Below the pieces are notes generated by a model. That model was given only the letters and a program-made list of their open reading frames with translations. It did not search any database and was not told the origin of the DNA. From the NCBI GenBank assembly GCA_022826585.1, contig JAJDUR010000017.1, forward strand, positions 1 through 43,207: a DNA stretch of 43,207 bases, in the 5' to 3' direction. Made by a program: the position numbers and the translations under genes. Within the stretch, counting starts at the first letter, position 1, and each line of letters starts with the position of its first letter. The stretch is from Dehalococcoidia bacterium. GTDB taxonomy: Bacteria > Chloroflexota > Dehalococcoidia > Tepidiformales > Tepidiformaceae. Below are positions 24,272 through 32,515 of the stretch, in pieces.

Positions 24272-25624
24272 ATGAACGAAGAGCGCCTCACCGACGATTT
24301 GCTCGCCCAGCTCCGCGAGCTCGCCGAGACCGGCGAGTGGGCGAAATCCGTCGCGCTCCTCACCTCCCTCCACCCCGCCGACCTGGCCGACGTCGCCCTC
24401 GCCCTCGACGACGATGAGCGTCGCAACCTCCTCCACTACCTCCCCACCGACGTCACCGCGCAGACCCTCGAGTTCGTCGACGAGGACGGGCTCGCCGCCA
24501 TCGCCGGCTCGGTCGGGACGTCCGCCCTTTTCGCCATCCTCAACGAGGTCCCGGACGAGATCGCCACCGATGTCCTCCAGCAGCTCGAGCCGGAGCGCCG
24601 CCGCGAGGTCCTGGCCGCCCTCGACCACGAGGAGCAGGTCGCCGCCCTCCTGGAGTATCCCGACGAGTCGGCCGGCGGCATCATGCGCAGCGGCTTCGTC
24701 TCCCTGAACGAGGCCCTCCCCGTCGAGCAGGCGATCGAGACCCTCCGCCGCCTCCGCCCTCCATCCGATCGCGCCTACTACCTCTACACCGTCGACGACG
24801 ACCGGCGCCTCCGGGGCGTCGTCAGCGTTCGCGACCTGATCGTCGCCGTCCCCGGCACGGCCCTCTCCGAGATCGCCGAGCGCGACATCCACGCCGTTGT
24901 GGTCGACCTCGACCAGGAAGAGGTCGCCCGCACGCTCCAGCGCTACAACCTCCTCGCCATCCCCGTGGTGGACGCCGATGGCCGCCTCGTCGGCGCCACC
25001 ACCGCCGACGACGTCATCGACGTCCTCGCCGAGGAGGCTACCGAGGACATGTACCGCATGGTCGGCCTCGACGAGGACGAGCGCGTGTTCAGCCCCGTCC
25101 GCACGAGCGTGCGCCGCCGCCTCCCCTGGATGCTCGTGAACCTCGTCTGGGCGTTCGGGGCCGCCGCCATCGTCAGCCTCTTCGACGACACCCTCGCCCG
25201 CTTCACCCTGCTTGCCGCCCTCATGCCCGTCGTCGCCGGCCAGGGCGGGAACGCCGGCGCCCAGACCGCGACCATCGCCGTCCGCAGCATCGCCCTCGGC
25301 GACCTCGACGTGCGTGACGTGTTCCGGGCCACCCGCAAGGAGATCGTCGTCGGCCTCGCCAACGGCGTCGCCATCGGCGTCGTCGCCGGCGCCGCCGTCT
25401 ACGCCTGGGACCGGAACGTCGTCCTCTCCGCCGTGCTCGCGGGGGCCCTCGCCGGCAGCATCGCCCTCGCTACCCTGCTCGGAGTGATTATTCCGCTCGG
25501 CCTCAAGTGGCGCGGCGTCGACCCCGCCCTCGCCGCCAACATCTTCGTGACGGGCGCGACCGACATCCTCAGCTTCGTGCTCTTCCTCGGCCTCGCCGCC
25601 CTCGTCATCGAGCGCATCGCCTGA
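24272..25624 (+). CDS. mgtE: Magnesium transporter MgtE
   Basis: A 450-residue channel-like transporter with the full MgtE layout. A superhelical N domain (about residues 15-130, HPADLADVALALDDDERRNLL) is followed by two CBS domains (about 135-255), a plug helix and a five-helix pore region. LMPVVAGQGGNAGAQT in the pore is the family's selectivity-filter signature. The cytosolic domains sense magnesium and gate the pore. It is divergent from the metal-importer operon. No Shine-Dalgarno is evident; TACGAT lies about 12 bases before the ATG. Two hairpins follow the stop codon. Confidence 0.95.
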   Translation: MNEERLTDDLLAQLRELAETGEWAKSVALLTSLHPADLADVALALDDDERRNLLHYLPTDVTAQTLEFVDEDGLAAIAGSVGTSALFAILNEVPDEIATDVLQQLEPERRREVLAALDHEEQVAALLEYPDESAGGIMRSGFVSLNEALPVEQAIETLRRLRPPSDRAYYLYTVDDDRRLRGVVSVRDLIVAVPGTALSEIAERDIHAVVVDLDQEEVARTLQRYNLLAIPVVDADGRLVGATTADDVIDVLAEEATEDMYRMVGLDEDERVFSPVRTSVRRRLPWMLVNLVWAFGAAAIVSLFDDTLARFTLLAALMPVVAGQGGNAGAQTATIAVRSIALGDLDVRDVFRATRKEIVVGLANGVAIGVVAGAAVYAWDRNVVLSAVLAGALAGSIALATLLGVIIPLGLKWRGVDPALAANIFVTGATDILSFVLFLGLAALVIERIA

Positions 25625-25641
25625 GGGGAGCGCGCTTCACC

Positions 25642-25700
25642 GGCAACGACACCGTTGCCAGGCCTCTCGGCACTGGAAAGCCGGGGAGCTCCGGCTCCCC
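25642..25700. terminator. Two hairpins between mgtE and tRNA-His, no T-tract
   Basis: Hairpin one (25642-25659) has arms GGCAACG and CGTTGCC, 7 bp, loop ACAC. Hairpin two (25683-25700) has arms GGGGAGC and GCTCCCC, 7 bp, loop TCCG. Neither is followed by a run of T on the plus strand. On the minus strand the second is followed by GGCTTTCC and could weakly end tRNA-His transcription. Both are in the right place for transcript ends but are not canonical intrinsic terminators. Confidence 0.45.
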
Positions 25701-25728
25701 CAACAGCCAGGAGCCAACAGCCAGGAGC
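25701..25728. repeat. 14-base direct duplication
   Basis: CAACAGCCAGGAGC occurs twice back to back, followed by a partial third copy (CAG). It lies between the hairpin at 25683-25700 and the 3' end of tRNA-His. It is probably a slippage duplication; no function is seen. Confidence 0.85.
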
Positions 25729-25737
25729 CAGTTGCGC

Positions 25738-25814
25738 TGGGGTGGACGGAGGGATTTGAACCCTCGATCTTCAGGGCCACAACCTGACGCGTTAACCACT
25801 ACGCTACGCCCACC
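25738..25814 (-). tRNA. tRNA-His (GTG), CCA encoded
   Basis: A cloverleaf folds on the minus strand. The acceptor stem is GTGGGCG against CGTCCAC, preceded by the extra G-1 that marks tRNA-His and paired with C73. The anticodon loop is TTGTGGC inside a TCAGG/CCTGA stem, giving GTG for histidine. The T-arm is GAGGGTTCAAATCCCTC. The 3' CCA is encoded. It is antisense to the spacer between mgtE and the acyl-CoA dehydrogenase gene. Confidence 0.96.
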
Positions 25815-25884
25815 GCGCAGGCCCCGATCGTACCGAAGCCCGACGCCAGCGGCTAACGCCTATCCCCCCTACACTATCGCCGCC

Positions 25885-27063
25885 ATGGATTTCCACCTGC
25901 CCGCCGAGACGCAGGCCTGGCGCGACGACCTCGTCGCCTTCCTCGAGGCCGAGCTCCCCGAGGACTTCGAGGGCGACGACGACTTCTTCGACAACGAGGA
26001 GCAGGCCCCCTTCGCCAGGCAGTTCATGCGCAAGCTCGGCGAGCGCACCTGGCTCGCGCCCCCCTGGCCGAAGGAGTACGGCGGCATGGGCGCCACCGCC
26101 CTCGAGCAGATGGTCCTCAACGAGGAGCTCGCTTACCACCGCGCTCCCTCCGGCGGGCGCCTCTTCACCATCGGCATCACCGGCCCCACCGTCCTCGTCC
26201 ATGGCACCGACGAGCAAAAAACCCGCCTCCTCCCCGAGATGGCCTCCGGCGAGGCCTGGTACTGCCAGGGCTTCAGCGAGCCCGAGACCGGCAGCGACCT
26301 CGCCTCCCTGCAGACCCGCGCCGTCCGTGACGGCGACGACTACGTCATCCAGGGCCAGAAGATCTGGACCTCCAACGCCCACCTCGCCGACAAGATGATC
26401 GTCCTCGCCCGCACCGACCAGGAGGTGCAGAAGCACCGCGGCATCAGCGCCTTCATCCTCGATATGCACGCCCCCGGCGTCTCCGTCCAGGCCGTCCCCA
26501 ACATCGCCTACCGCAACGACTTCAACCAGGTCTTCTTCGAAGATGTCCGCGTGCCCGCCGGCGACCTCCTCGGCGGCGAGAACAACGGCTGGCGCGTCGC
26601 CATGACCGTGCTCGACTACGAGCGCTCCAACATCGCCGCCATCAGCGGCGCTCGCCGCACCGTCGCCGATCTCATCCGCTGGGCCAGGGAAGAGCATGGC
26701 GGCCGCCGCCCCTGGGACGACCTCCACGTGCGCAACAAGCTCGCCGGCCTCTACGCCGAGGGCGAGATCGGCCGCCTCGTCGCCTACCGCACCGCCTGGC
26801 TCCAGTCGAAGGGCGAGGTGCCCAACTACGAGGCCAGCATCGGCAAGGTGTGGTTCGCGATGTACGGCATCAAGGTGGCGAACGCGGGCGTGAACCTGAT
26901 GGGCGGCTACGGCCAGCTCGCCCCCGGCTCCAAGTGGGCGCAGCTCCGCGGTCGCGTCGAGACCTCGTACCTGCTCGCCGTTTCCGGCCCCATCGCGGGC
27001 GGCGCCGGCGAGATCCAGCGCGACATCATCGCCACCCGTGGTCTCGGCCTCCCCCGCGGCTAG
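25885..27063 (+). CDS. Acyl-CoA dehydrogenase family protein
   Basis: A 392-residue FAD enzyme of the acyl-CoA dehydrogenase fold. It has the N-terminal helical domain, then YCQGFSEPETGSDLASLQTRA and GQKIWTSNAHLADKMIVLART, both family signatures of the central beta domain. The C-terminal helical domain contains LMGGYGQL and GAGEIQRDIIATRGLGLPR. It probably oxidises an acyl-CoA alpha-beta bond, passing electrons to ETF. The canonical catalytic YEG glutamate is not obvious, so substrate class is open. A long open frame continues upstream, but the ATG at 25885 matches family length and a TACACT box lies nine bases before it. Confidence 0.92.
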   Translation: MDFHLPAETQAWRDDLVAFLEAELPEDFEGDDDFFDNEEQAPFARQFMRKLGERTWLAPPWPKEYGGMGATALEQMVLNEELAYHRAPSGGRLFTIGITGPTVLVHGTDEQKTRLLPEMASGEAWYCQGFSEPETGSDLASLQTRAVRDGDDYVIQGQKIWTSNAHLADKMIVLARTDQEVQKHRGISAFILDMHAPGVSVQAVPNIAYRNDFNQVFFEDVRVPAGDLLGGENNGWRVAMTVLDYERSNIAAISGARRTVADLIRWAREEHGGRRPWDDLHVRNKLAGLYAEGEIGRLVAYRTAWLQSKGEVPNYEASIGKVWFAMYGIKVANAGVNLMGGYGQLAPGSKWAQLRGRVETSYLLAVSGPIAGGAGEIQRDIIATRGLGLPRG

Positions 27064-27079
27064 GCGGGAACGCCCTCCC

Positions 27080-28864
27080 CTACTCGTCCTTCGTCACGTT
27101 CGGCACCACGATGCGGTGCTTGAGCGCCTGCTCCTCGTCCTCGTGGGCCTCCAGTTCGGTCGTGGTCTCCACGCTCGGCCCCGCGTGAACGTCGATGACC
27201 TTGATCGCCCCCTCGCCCCAGAGCGGCTCGATCGTGATCGTGCCCTGCACATCCTCGTCCTCGGGAAGCTCGTCGAGGTCCAGCGTGATGATCAGCGCCG
27301 TGTCGTGCCCTCGCTTGGTGATGAGCTCGCCGCAGGCATCCACCGTGCAGAGCACCACCGTCGTTTCCGCCCCGATCGTCACGCCCGCGTGGAGCCGCCC
27401 GTTCCCCTCCCGCCGCGCGAGGATCCAGGGCGCCGACGTCTGGATGCGGAACGGCGCGATCCACGTGCCCACGTTCTGCACCTGCACCTCGACGCTCTCC
27501 GGCTGCCCGTTCTCGTCCAGCGCGATGGAGATCGTGCCCGGGCCCGTGATCAGCGTGTTCGGCTCCCCGATCAGGCGGTGCCGCAGGGCCGGGTTCACCG
27601 GCGGCGTCGGGTCCTGGTGGGGCTCGATGCCGAGGTCGGGGAAGGACGTGGCGAAGTGCATGGCCCGGCACCCGGTCCCGCTGCTCCAGAGGGCGTTCCA
27701 GCACTCGATGAAAGCCTGTGGTGAGAGCGCGTCCGCTACCGCCTGGATCGTCACGTCCGGCATGTTGAACTGCAGGGGCGGCCACAACCGTGCGACTCCA
27801 TCAGGCCCCGGCGCCGGCCACGGATCGCCCGTGGGCGTGGCCGCTGCCTCCGGGGTCGGGGTCGCCTCTCCCGATCCTTCCCCTTCCGCCGTCTGCTCTC
27901 CATCGCCGGCGTCGGTATCGCCGCCTTCCGCCGTCGGTTCTGGGGTCGGCTCGGGCCAGGGGGTGGGCGCGTACTCCGGATCGTCGTACAGCCGTGCCGG
28001 GTATTCGGGCGGGTGGCGCATGCAGCCGTACACGCGCTCCGGATAGGTGTATGCCATGTACCCGAACCACGGCGTCACGCCGTCGCCGGAGTTGATCCAG
28101 GTAGGGGCGCTCTTGTCGTTGCAGTGCCAGACCTCTCCCCTCATTGGGTCGAGGTAGGGATTGTTGGTATGCCCGACCCAGTCCAGCCAGATCGACTCGT
28201 GGTCCGCGTAGTACTGCGGGTGGTTCACGTAGGCGAACCCGTTGTACGCCCAGACCGCGTAGTACCAGTCCTCGAGCGAACTCGGATCCCCCGCCCCGGC
28301 AATCGGCAGATAGGCATGGTTCCACTTCTCGGCGAGCATCCGCGCTGCCTCGGCCACGTTGAAGAGGAAGTGCGTCCCCACCAGTGCCTGCCTGGCCGAA
28401 GGGCTCCCCGCGTAGTTCTCCATCCCGGTCGTGATCTGTCCCAGCCCGTACCCGCAGTCCCCCGACCGCTTGATCTGGCCGACCCCGCCCCACGGGATCG
28501 CGTTGTCCGCATGCCCGAACGTCGATTCCACCCACACGATCGACTTCAGCAGCGTGGGCGGGATCCGCAGCGACGTGTCCGGCGTCTGATCGATCCGGTC
28601 CTGTTGCATCCCCGTCAGCAGCCCCGGGTACTCCAGACCGTGCGGTTCTCCCGAGGGGGTCGTCGCGGTCGTGACCGCCTCCCCCGCCGCCGCCAGCTCG
28701 ATTGCCGCCAGGTACAGGCCCGCGTTGTCGTACACCTCGTGCGTGTCGAACTCGAACGGCCGGATGCCGAAGCAGGGCTGCGCCGCCGCTTCCTCCTCCC
28801 TCCCGGAGAACACCAGCATCAGGACCGCCGCCAGCACGGCGAGTCCCGCTAGCGCGCGGACCAT
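27080..28864 (-). CDS. Secreted or anchored lytic-transglycosylase-like protein
   Basis: A 594-residue exported protein. A hydrophobic N-terminal segment (residues 2-20) serves as a signal or anchor. Residues about 103-215 look like a lysozyme-like SLT domain: IVWVESTFGHA holds the likely catalytic Glu113, then CGYGLGQITTGM and a late YNGFAYVNHPQYYAD. Next comes a Pro/Glu/Thr-rich linker (about 310-355) typical of extracellular stalks. The C-terminal 200 residues contain beta-rich stretches that may be an Ig-like or cellulose-binding-type fold. It probably cleaves or remodels peptidoglycan. The gene overlaps the upstream beta-propeller gene by 16 bases, so the pair is likely coupled. Confidence 0.75.
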   Translation of the reverse strand: MVRALAGLAVLAAVLMLVFSGREEEAAAQPCFGIRPFEFDTHEVYDNAGLYLAAIELAAAGEAVTTATTPSGEPHGLEYPGLLTGMQQDRIDQTPDTSLRIPPTLLKSIVWVESTFGHADNAIPWGGVGQIKRSGDCGYGLGQITTGMENYAGSPSARQALVGTHFLFNVAEAARMLAEKWNHAYLPIAGAGDPSSLEDWYYAVWAYNGFAYVNHPQYYADHESIWLDWVGHTNNPYLDPMRGEVWHCNDKSAPTWINSGDGVTPWFGYMAYTYPERVYGCMRHPPEYPARLYDDPEYAPTPWPEPTPEPTAEGGDTDAGDGEQTAEGEGSGEATPTPEAAATPTGDPWPAPGPDGVARLWPPLQFNMPDVTIQAVADALSPQAFIECWNALWSSGTGCRAMHFATSFPDLGIEPHQDPTPPVNPALRHRLIGEPNTLITGPGTISIALDENGQPESVEVQVQNVGTWIAPFRIQTSAPWILARREGNGRLHAGVTIGAETTVVLCTVDACGELITKRGHDTALIITLDLDELPEDEDVQGTITIEPLWGEGAIKVIDVHAGPSVETTTELEAHEDEEQALKHRIVVPNVTKDE

Positions 28865-29994
28865 CCGAAGAACCTCGAGAAGCCGCTGAGCGGCTGCCGC
28901 CCGGCGTTGTTCACGACCTGGAGCTGCGGCGTGCCCGGGTCGGCGAAGCTGCTGCCGCTCCAGTGATGCACCGCCAGCGAGCTCCCGTCGCGGCTGTAGG
29001 CCAGGGGCACGTCGAACCCGGTCGCCGACTGCGCGCTCACGCTACCCGGCGGCGTGTACGGCTCGTTTCCGAACTTCGGCGACTGTCCCGAGGGAGCCCA
29101 TGCCGTCCCCAGCGCCTGCTGGCCCGCCGCCGATGCCGCCGAGACGCCGCCGCTTCCCTCGATCCACACCAGGCGCGGCAGGTACCGCAGCCCCTGCCAC
29201 GTGTTCGCCTCCACGAACGCCAGCCGCGTGCCGTCGGGGCTGAGCGCCCAGTCGCGCGTGATGTGCGTGCTCAGCCAGCGCACCTCCGCCCCCTCGCGCG
29301 TCAGGGTCGAGCCGCGCTCGTCGATCCGCACGGCCAGCAATTGCCCCGCGCGATCGAACCCCACGGGCGCCACGATCGCCGCCCCCGCGTGCGTCTCCAG
29401 CACGGTGGCCGTGCCGTCCATGCCGATCCGCACCACCGATGTCATGGGCTCCCCCGTCGCGGTCCAGGTCCTGTGCGTCACGACGACGCCGGTGGAGTCC
29501 GGCGTCCAAAGCGCGTCCTGGAGCGGGTCGAGACCCTCGGCCAGCCTCCGGATCTCGCCCGTCTCCAGGTCGAGCGTAATCAGCGCCGCCACCGGCCTTC
29601 CGAGAACGATGGTGTCGGGTGTGATCAGCGCCACCTGGCGCCCGCTGGGCGAGACGGCTCCCCGCAGACCGGTCCCGGGGAGGTGCGCCACCGTCGCGAT
29701 CTCCATCGCCGCGGCGTTCGCCGACGTCCCCACGACCGTGACGACCGTGGACGCGCCCGTGTTCTTCGCCACCACGGCGTACTGCCCGCTCGGGGCGCGG
29801 GCGAACGCCGTCTGGGGAGGGCCGCCGTTCTGGACCAGCAGCGAGAGCGCTGTCACTCCTGCCAGCGCCCCCGCGAGCGCCAGCACCGCCAGCGCTCGCC
29901 GCCTGCCCCGCAGGCCCGCGTGCAGCCGCTCCCCGACCGCTCGCGAGAGCGCCATCAAGGGCAAAAGCCGGCCTGGAAGGGGGTGTGTGTTCAT
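28849..29994 (-). CDS. Membrane-anchored beta-propeller-like protein
   Basis: About 381 residues. After a basic cytosolic N-terminus (HAGLRGRRR) a single membrane helix (ALAVLALAGALAGVTALSLLV) is followed by an extracytoplasmic region with repeated WD40/PD40-like blades: SPSGRQVALITPD, TPDSTGVVVTHR, SPDGTRLAFVEANT and SRDGSSLAVHHWSG. The repeats (about 40-60 residues each) suggest a six- or seven-bladed propeller. Such proteins scaffold others or sense ligands at the envelope. Several starts are possible; the ATG at 29994 is used, and 30030 (GTG) or 29955 are alternatives. It reads into the transglycosylase-like gene with a 16-base overlap. Confidence 0.75.
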   Translation of the reverse strand: MNTHPLPGRLLPLMALSRAVGERLHAGLRGRRRALAVLALAGALAGVTALSLLVQNGGPPQTAFARAPSGQYAVVAKNTGASTVVTVVGTSANAAAMEIATVAHLPGTGLRGAVSPSGRQVALITPDTIVLGRPVAALITLDLETGEIRRLAEGLDPLQDALWTPDSTGVVVTHRTWTATGEPMTSVVRIGMDGTATVLETHAGAAIVAPVGFDRAGQLLAVRIDERGSTLTREGAEVRWLSTHITRDWALSPDGTRLAFVEANTWQGLRYLPRLVWIEGSGGVSAASAAGQQALGTAWAPSGQSPKFGNEPYTPPGSVSAQSATGFDVPLAYSRDGSSLAVHHWSGSSFADPGTPQLQVVNNAGRQPLSGFSRFFGWSAR

Positions 29995-30083
29995 CGTCCG
30001 GGAACCCGCGATTCCAGCCGTGGCGAGCACCCGAACCCGCTCGACCGGGCCCGTACTCGACAGGCGCAGGACTATCCCCGCAC

Positions 30084-30111
30084 CTTCGGCGAACGCGCTC
30101 GTTCGCCGAAG
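30084..30111. promoter_or_regulatory. Perfect 12-bp palindrome in divergent intergenic region
   Basis: The arms CTTCGGCGAACG and CGTTCGCCGAAG pair perfectly around a CGCT centre. It sits between the divergent beta-propeller gene (start 29994) and the site-2 protease operon (start 30219). It could be an operator or a strong RNA hairpin. About 40 bases further on, CGGTCAA is repeated at 30146-30152 and 30155-30161. No T-tract follows on either strand. Confidence 0.7.
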
Positions 30112-30218
30112 AACACCACCGCGAACCTAGCAAGCGCCCCGCGATCGGTCAATGCGGTCAACCTTTCCGAAAGAACCTGCATGGCCGGCAAGCGGGCGGC
30201 TGCTAGCATGGTTCGAGC

Positions 30219-30908
30219 GTGATCCTCCAGCTCATCGACGTCCTCCGCGAGAACCCCCCCGCGTTCTTCGTCTACCTCGGGGCCATCGCCATCGCGATGG
30301 TCACGGGCATCGCCTTCCACGAGTTCAGCCACGCCTGGGCCGCCAACGAGCTGGGCGACGACACCGCCGCGCGACAGGGCCGCCTCACGCTCAACCCCCT
30401 CGCCCACCTCGACCCGCTCGGAACCGTGCTGCTCTTCATCGTCGGCGTCGGCTGGGGCAAGCCTACCCCCGTCAATCCCTACCGCCTGAGCGCCGGCGTG
30501 AAGCGCGGCAACATGCTCGTCGCCCTCGCCGGGCCGCTCTCCAACTTCGCCTTCGCCTTCATCGCTTCCATCCCGCTCATCTTCGGCTGGGTCGAGCCCA
30601 TCGGACACTTCAGCCGCATCGAGTACGCAAGCGGCACCGAGATCCTCGGGACCTTCCTCCTCCTGATCGGCTTCCTCAACGTCATCCTCGGCGTCTTCAA
30701 CCTCATCCCCATCCATCCGCTCGATGGCTTCAAGGTGCTCCTCGGCGTCCTGCCCGACGACCTCTCGCGCCCGCTCGCCTCGCTCAGCCGCTGGGGCCCC
30801 GCTCTCCTCATCGGACTCATCGTCATCAGCTTCGTCGCGCCCGAGTACAGTCCCCTCCGCTGGATCTTCAACGGCGCCATCGACCTCTTCCTGGAGGTCA
30901 TCGCCTGA
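30219..30908 (+). CDS. Site-2 protease family (M50) zinc membrane protease
   Basis: A 229-residue intramembrane metalloprotease. HEFSH at residues 34-38 gives two zinc histidines and the catalytic glutamate. NLIPIHPLDG at 161-170 supplies the aspartate ligand. About five hydrophobic segments match the short SpoIVFB-like or rhomboid-context M50 group without PDZ or CBS domains. Such enzymes cleave membrane-bound regulators. The start is GTG, without a Shine-Dalgarno; TAGCAT (30204-30209) lies nine bases before it, so it may be leaderless. Its stop and the next ATG overlap in TGATG, beginning an operon with HD, tyrA, aroA and gmk. Confidence 0.93.
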   Translation: MILQLIDVLRENPPAFFVYLGAIAIAMVTGIAFHEFSHAWAANELGDDTAARQGRLTLNPLAHLDPLGTVLLFIVGVGWGKPTPVNPYRLSAGVKRGNMLVALAGPLSNFAFAFIASIPLIFGWVEPIGHFSRIEYASGTEILGTFLLLIGFLNVILGVFNLIPIHPLDGFKVLLGVLPDDLSRPLASLSRWGPALLIGLIVISFVAPEYSPLRWIFNGAIDLFLEVIA

Positions 30909-31390
30909 TGCTCCATCGCGCCCGCCAGGTCCGCGAAGCCTCCCTCGGCCCCGATGCCGCCGACCTCGCCGTCGCCCGCGACTACCTCGCCGGAGACCTC
31001 CTCGCCCTTTTCGGCGCCCAGGAACCCCGCGACCAGCGCCACTCCGCCCGTACCGCCCGCTGGCTCCTCGACCGCGGCCACGACAGCGACCACGACCTTA
31101 TCGTCGCCGCGCTCCTGCACGATGCCGGCAAGGGCGCCCAGCGCACCCGCGACCGCATCGTCCACGTTCTGACGGACTGGCTCCCCGAACCCCTCGTCGC
31201 CGGCGAGGCCTCCCGCTTCGAGATGCGCCGCGCCCTCGCCCGCAGCCGCGCGCACAGCGAGCGTGGCGCAGACCTCCTCGTGAGCGCCGGCGCCTCTCCC
31301 CGCGTCATCGAGCTCACCCGCCTCCACCATCGATCGCCGGGGCGGGATGCTATGCTAGCCCTCCTGCAGCGCGCCGACGCTGCCACCTGA
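30908..31390 (+). CDS. HD-domain hydrolase
   Basis: A 160-residue protein with a compact HD domain. His45 (DQRHSARTARWLL), then the His71-Asp72 pair in ALLHDAGKG and a later LTRLHHRSP complete the metal-binding pattern. HD proteins hydrolyse phosphate bonds of nucleotides or cyclic dinucleotides. The substrate here is unknown. Translation is probably coupled to the M50 gene by the TGATG overlap. tyrA begins 18 bases downstream of its stop. Its presence between a protease and aromatic amino-acid genes is not explained by any pathway I know. Confidence 0.87.
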   Translation: MLHRARQVREASLGPDAADLAVARDYLAGDLLALFGAQEPRDQRHSARTARWLLDRGHDSDHDLIVAALLHDAGKGAQRTRDRIVHVLTDWLPEPLVAGEASRFEMRRALARSRAHSERGADLLVSAGASPRVIELTRLHHRSPGRDAMLALLQRADAAT

Positions 31391-31408
31391 TTGCATCGGA
31401 ACAGGGAT

Positions 31409-32515
31409 ATGGCTGACTCAAAGATCGCCATCATTGGCACCGGCCTCATCGGCGCCTCCGTGGGCCTCAACCTCATGGCCCGCAAGGATCGCCAGTACGA
31501 GGTCGTGGGCATCGACCGTAGCCGCCAGAACGCTCGCGCGGCCAAGGAGATGGGCGCCGTCGACCGCACCGTCCGCTACCTCGACGAGGGCGTCGAAGGC
31601 GCCAGCATGATCGTCCTCGCCGTGCCCGCCTCCGCCGCCGAGGAGCTCCTCGCTGCGATGGAGCCGCACGTTTCTCCGGGCACCATCATTACCGATACCT
31701 GCAGCACCAAGTCTTCCTTCATGCGGAAGGCCGAGGAGGTGTTCGGGAACAACGTGAGCGTCATCGGCGGGCACCCCATGGCGGGCTCCGAGCGCAGCGG
31801 CCCCTCCGCCGCCAGCGTCGACCTCTTCAAGGGGGCCGCCTGGGCCATCACCCCCTCGGCCGTCGCCCGCGAGTCCTCCGTCCGTGTCGTGATCGGCCTT
31901 ATCGAATCCGCCGGGGCCGTCCCCATCTACATCGATCCGGCCGAGCACGACGAGATCGTCGCGGCCGTCAGCCACGTGCCCCTGTTGCTCTCCGTGGCCC
32001 TCTTCAAGCTCGTGCGCGACAGCGCCTGCTGGGAGGACGCCGAGCAGCTCGCCGGCCCCGGCTTCCGCGACATGACCCGGCTCGTCATGGGCGATCCCGA
32101 GATGGCGACCGGCATCGTCTCCACCAACCGCCCCGCCATCCTCTCCTGGCTCAGGCGCTACCAGGGCGAGCTCGACACCATCATCGAGGCCCTCGAGATC
32201 AGCGACGAGGAGACCGAGCGCCTGGCCGAGGGCATCGAGCTTCCCAAGGACGGGGAGGAATCGGCCGGCGCCACCGCCGACGCGCTCATCGGGAGCCTCT
32301 TCGACCGCGCCCGCCTGGAGCGCTTCGTCTTCGACGACCGCATCGTTGGCCGCCAGGTTCCGAAGGACGGCGCCGAGACCCCCCGCGCCGGGGACGTCAT
32401 GGCCCAGATGTTCATCGGCGCCTACCTCTACGGCCGCCTCAAGGAGCAGCTCAATCGCGGCGAGCAGCGGGAGAAGGAAGCCGCCCTCCGTCGGGGAGAA
32501 CCGCCGAAGCGGTGA
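31409..32515 (+). CDS. tyrA: Prephenate dehydrogenase
   Basis: A 368-residue NAD(P)-dependent enzyme oxidising prephenate to 4-hydroxyphenylpyruvate in tyrosine synthesis. It has the Rossmann motif IIGTGLIGASVG, then LAVPASAAEELL, the DTCSTKSSF segment and GGHPMAGSERSGP, the substrate-binding hallmark. VSHVPLLLSVALFKLV is the C-terminal dimer helix. After about residue 290 comes a charged extension of some 75 residues that is not an obvious ACT domain, so feedback control by tyrosine is not predicted from sequence. ATG at 31409 is preferred to the TTG six codons earlier because AGGG precedes it. Its stop overlaps aroA. Confidence 0.94.
   Translation: MADSKIAIIGTGLIGASVGLNLMARKDRQYEVVGIDRSRQNARAAKEMGAVDRTVRYLDEGVEGASMIVLAVPASAAEELLAAMEPHVSPGTIITDTCSTKSSFMRKAEEVFGNNVSVIGGHPMAGSERSGPSAASVDLFKGAAWAITPSAVARESSVRVVIGLIESAGAVPIYIDPAEHDEIVAAVSHVPLLLSVALFKLVRDSACWEDAEQLAGPGFRDMTRLVMGDPEMATGIVSTNRPAILSWLRRYQGELDTIIEALEISDEETERLAEGIELPKDGEESAGATADALIGSLFDRARLERFVFDDRIVGRQVPKDGAETPRAGDVMAQMFIGAYLYGRLKEQLNRGEQREKEAALRRGEPPKR

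Noticed and set aside
30090-30105. LexA box
   Set aside because: The core has six bases between GAAC and GTTC instead of four, and neither flanking gene is an SOS gene.
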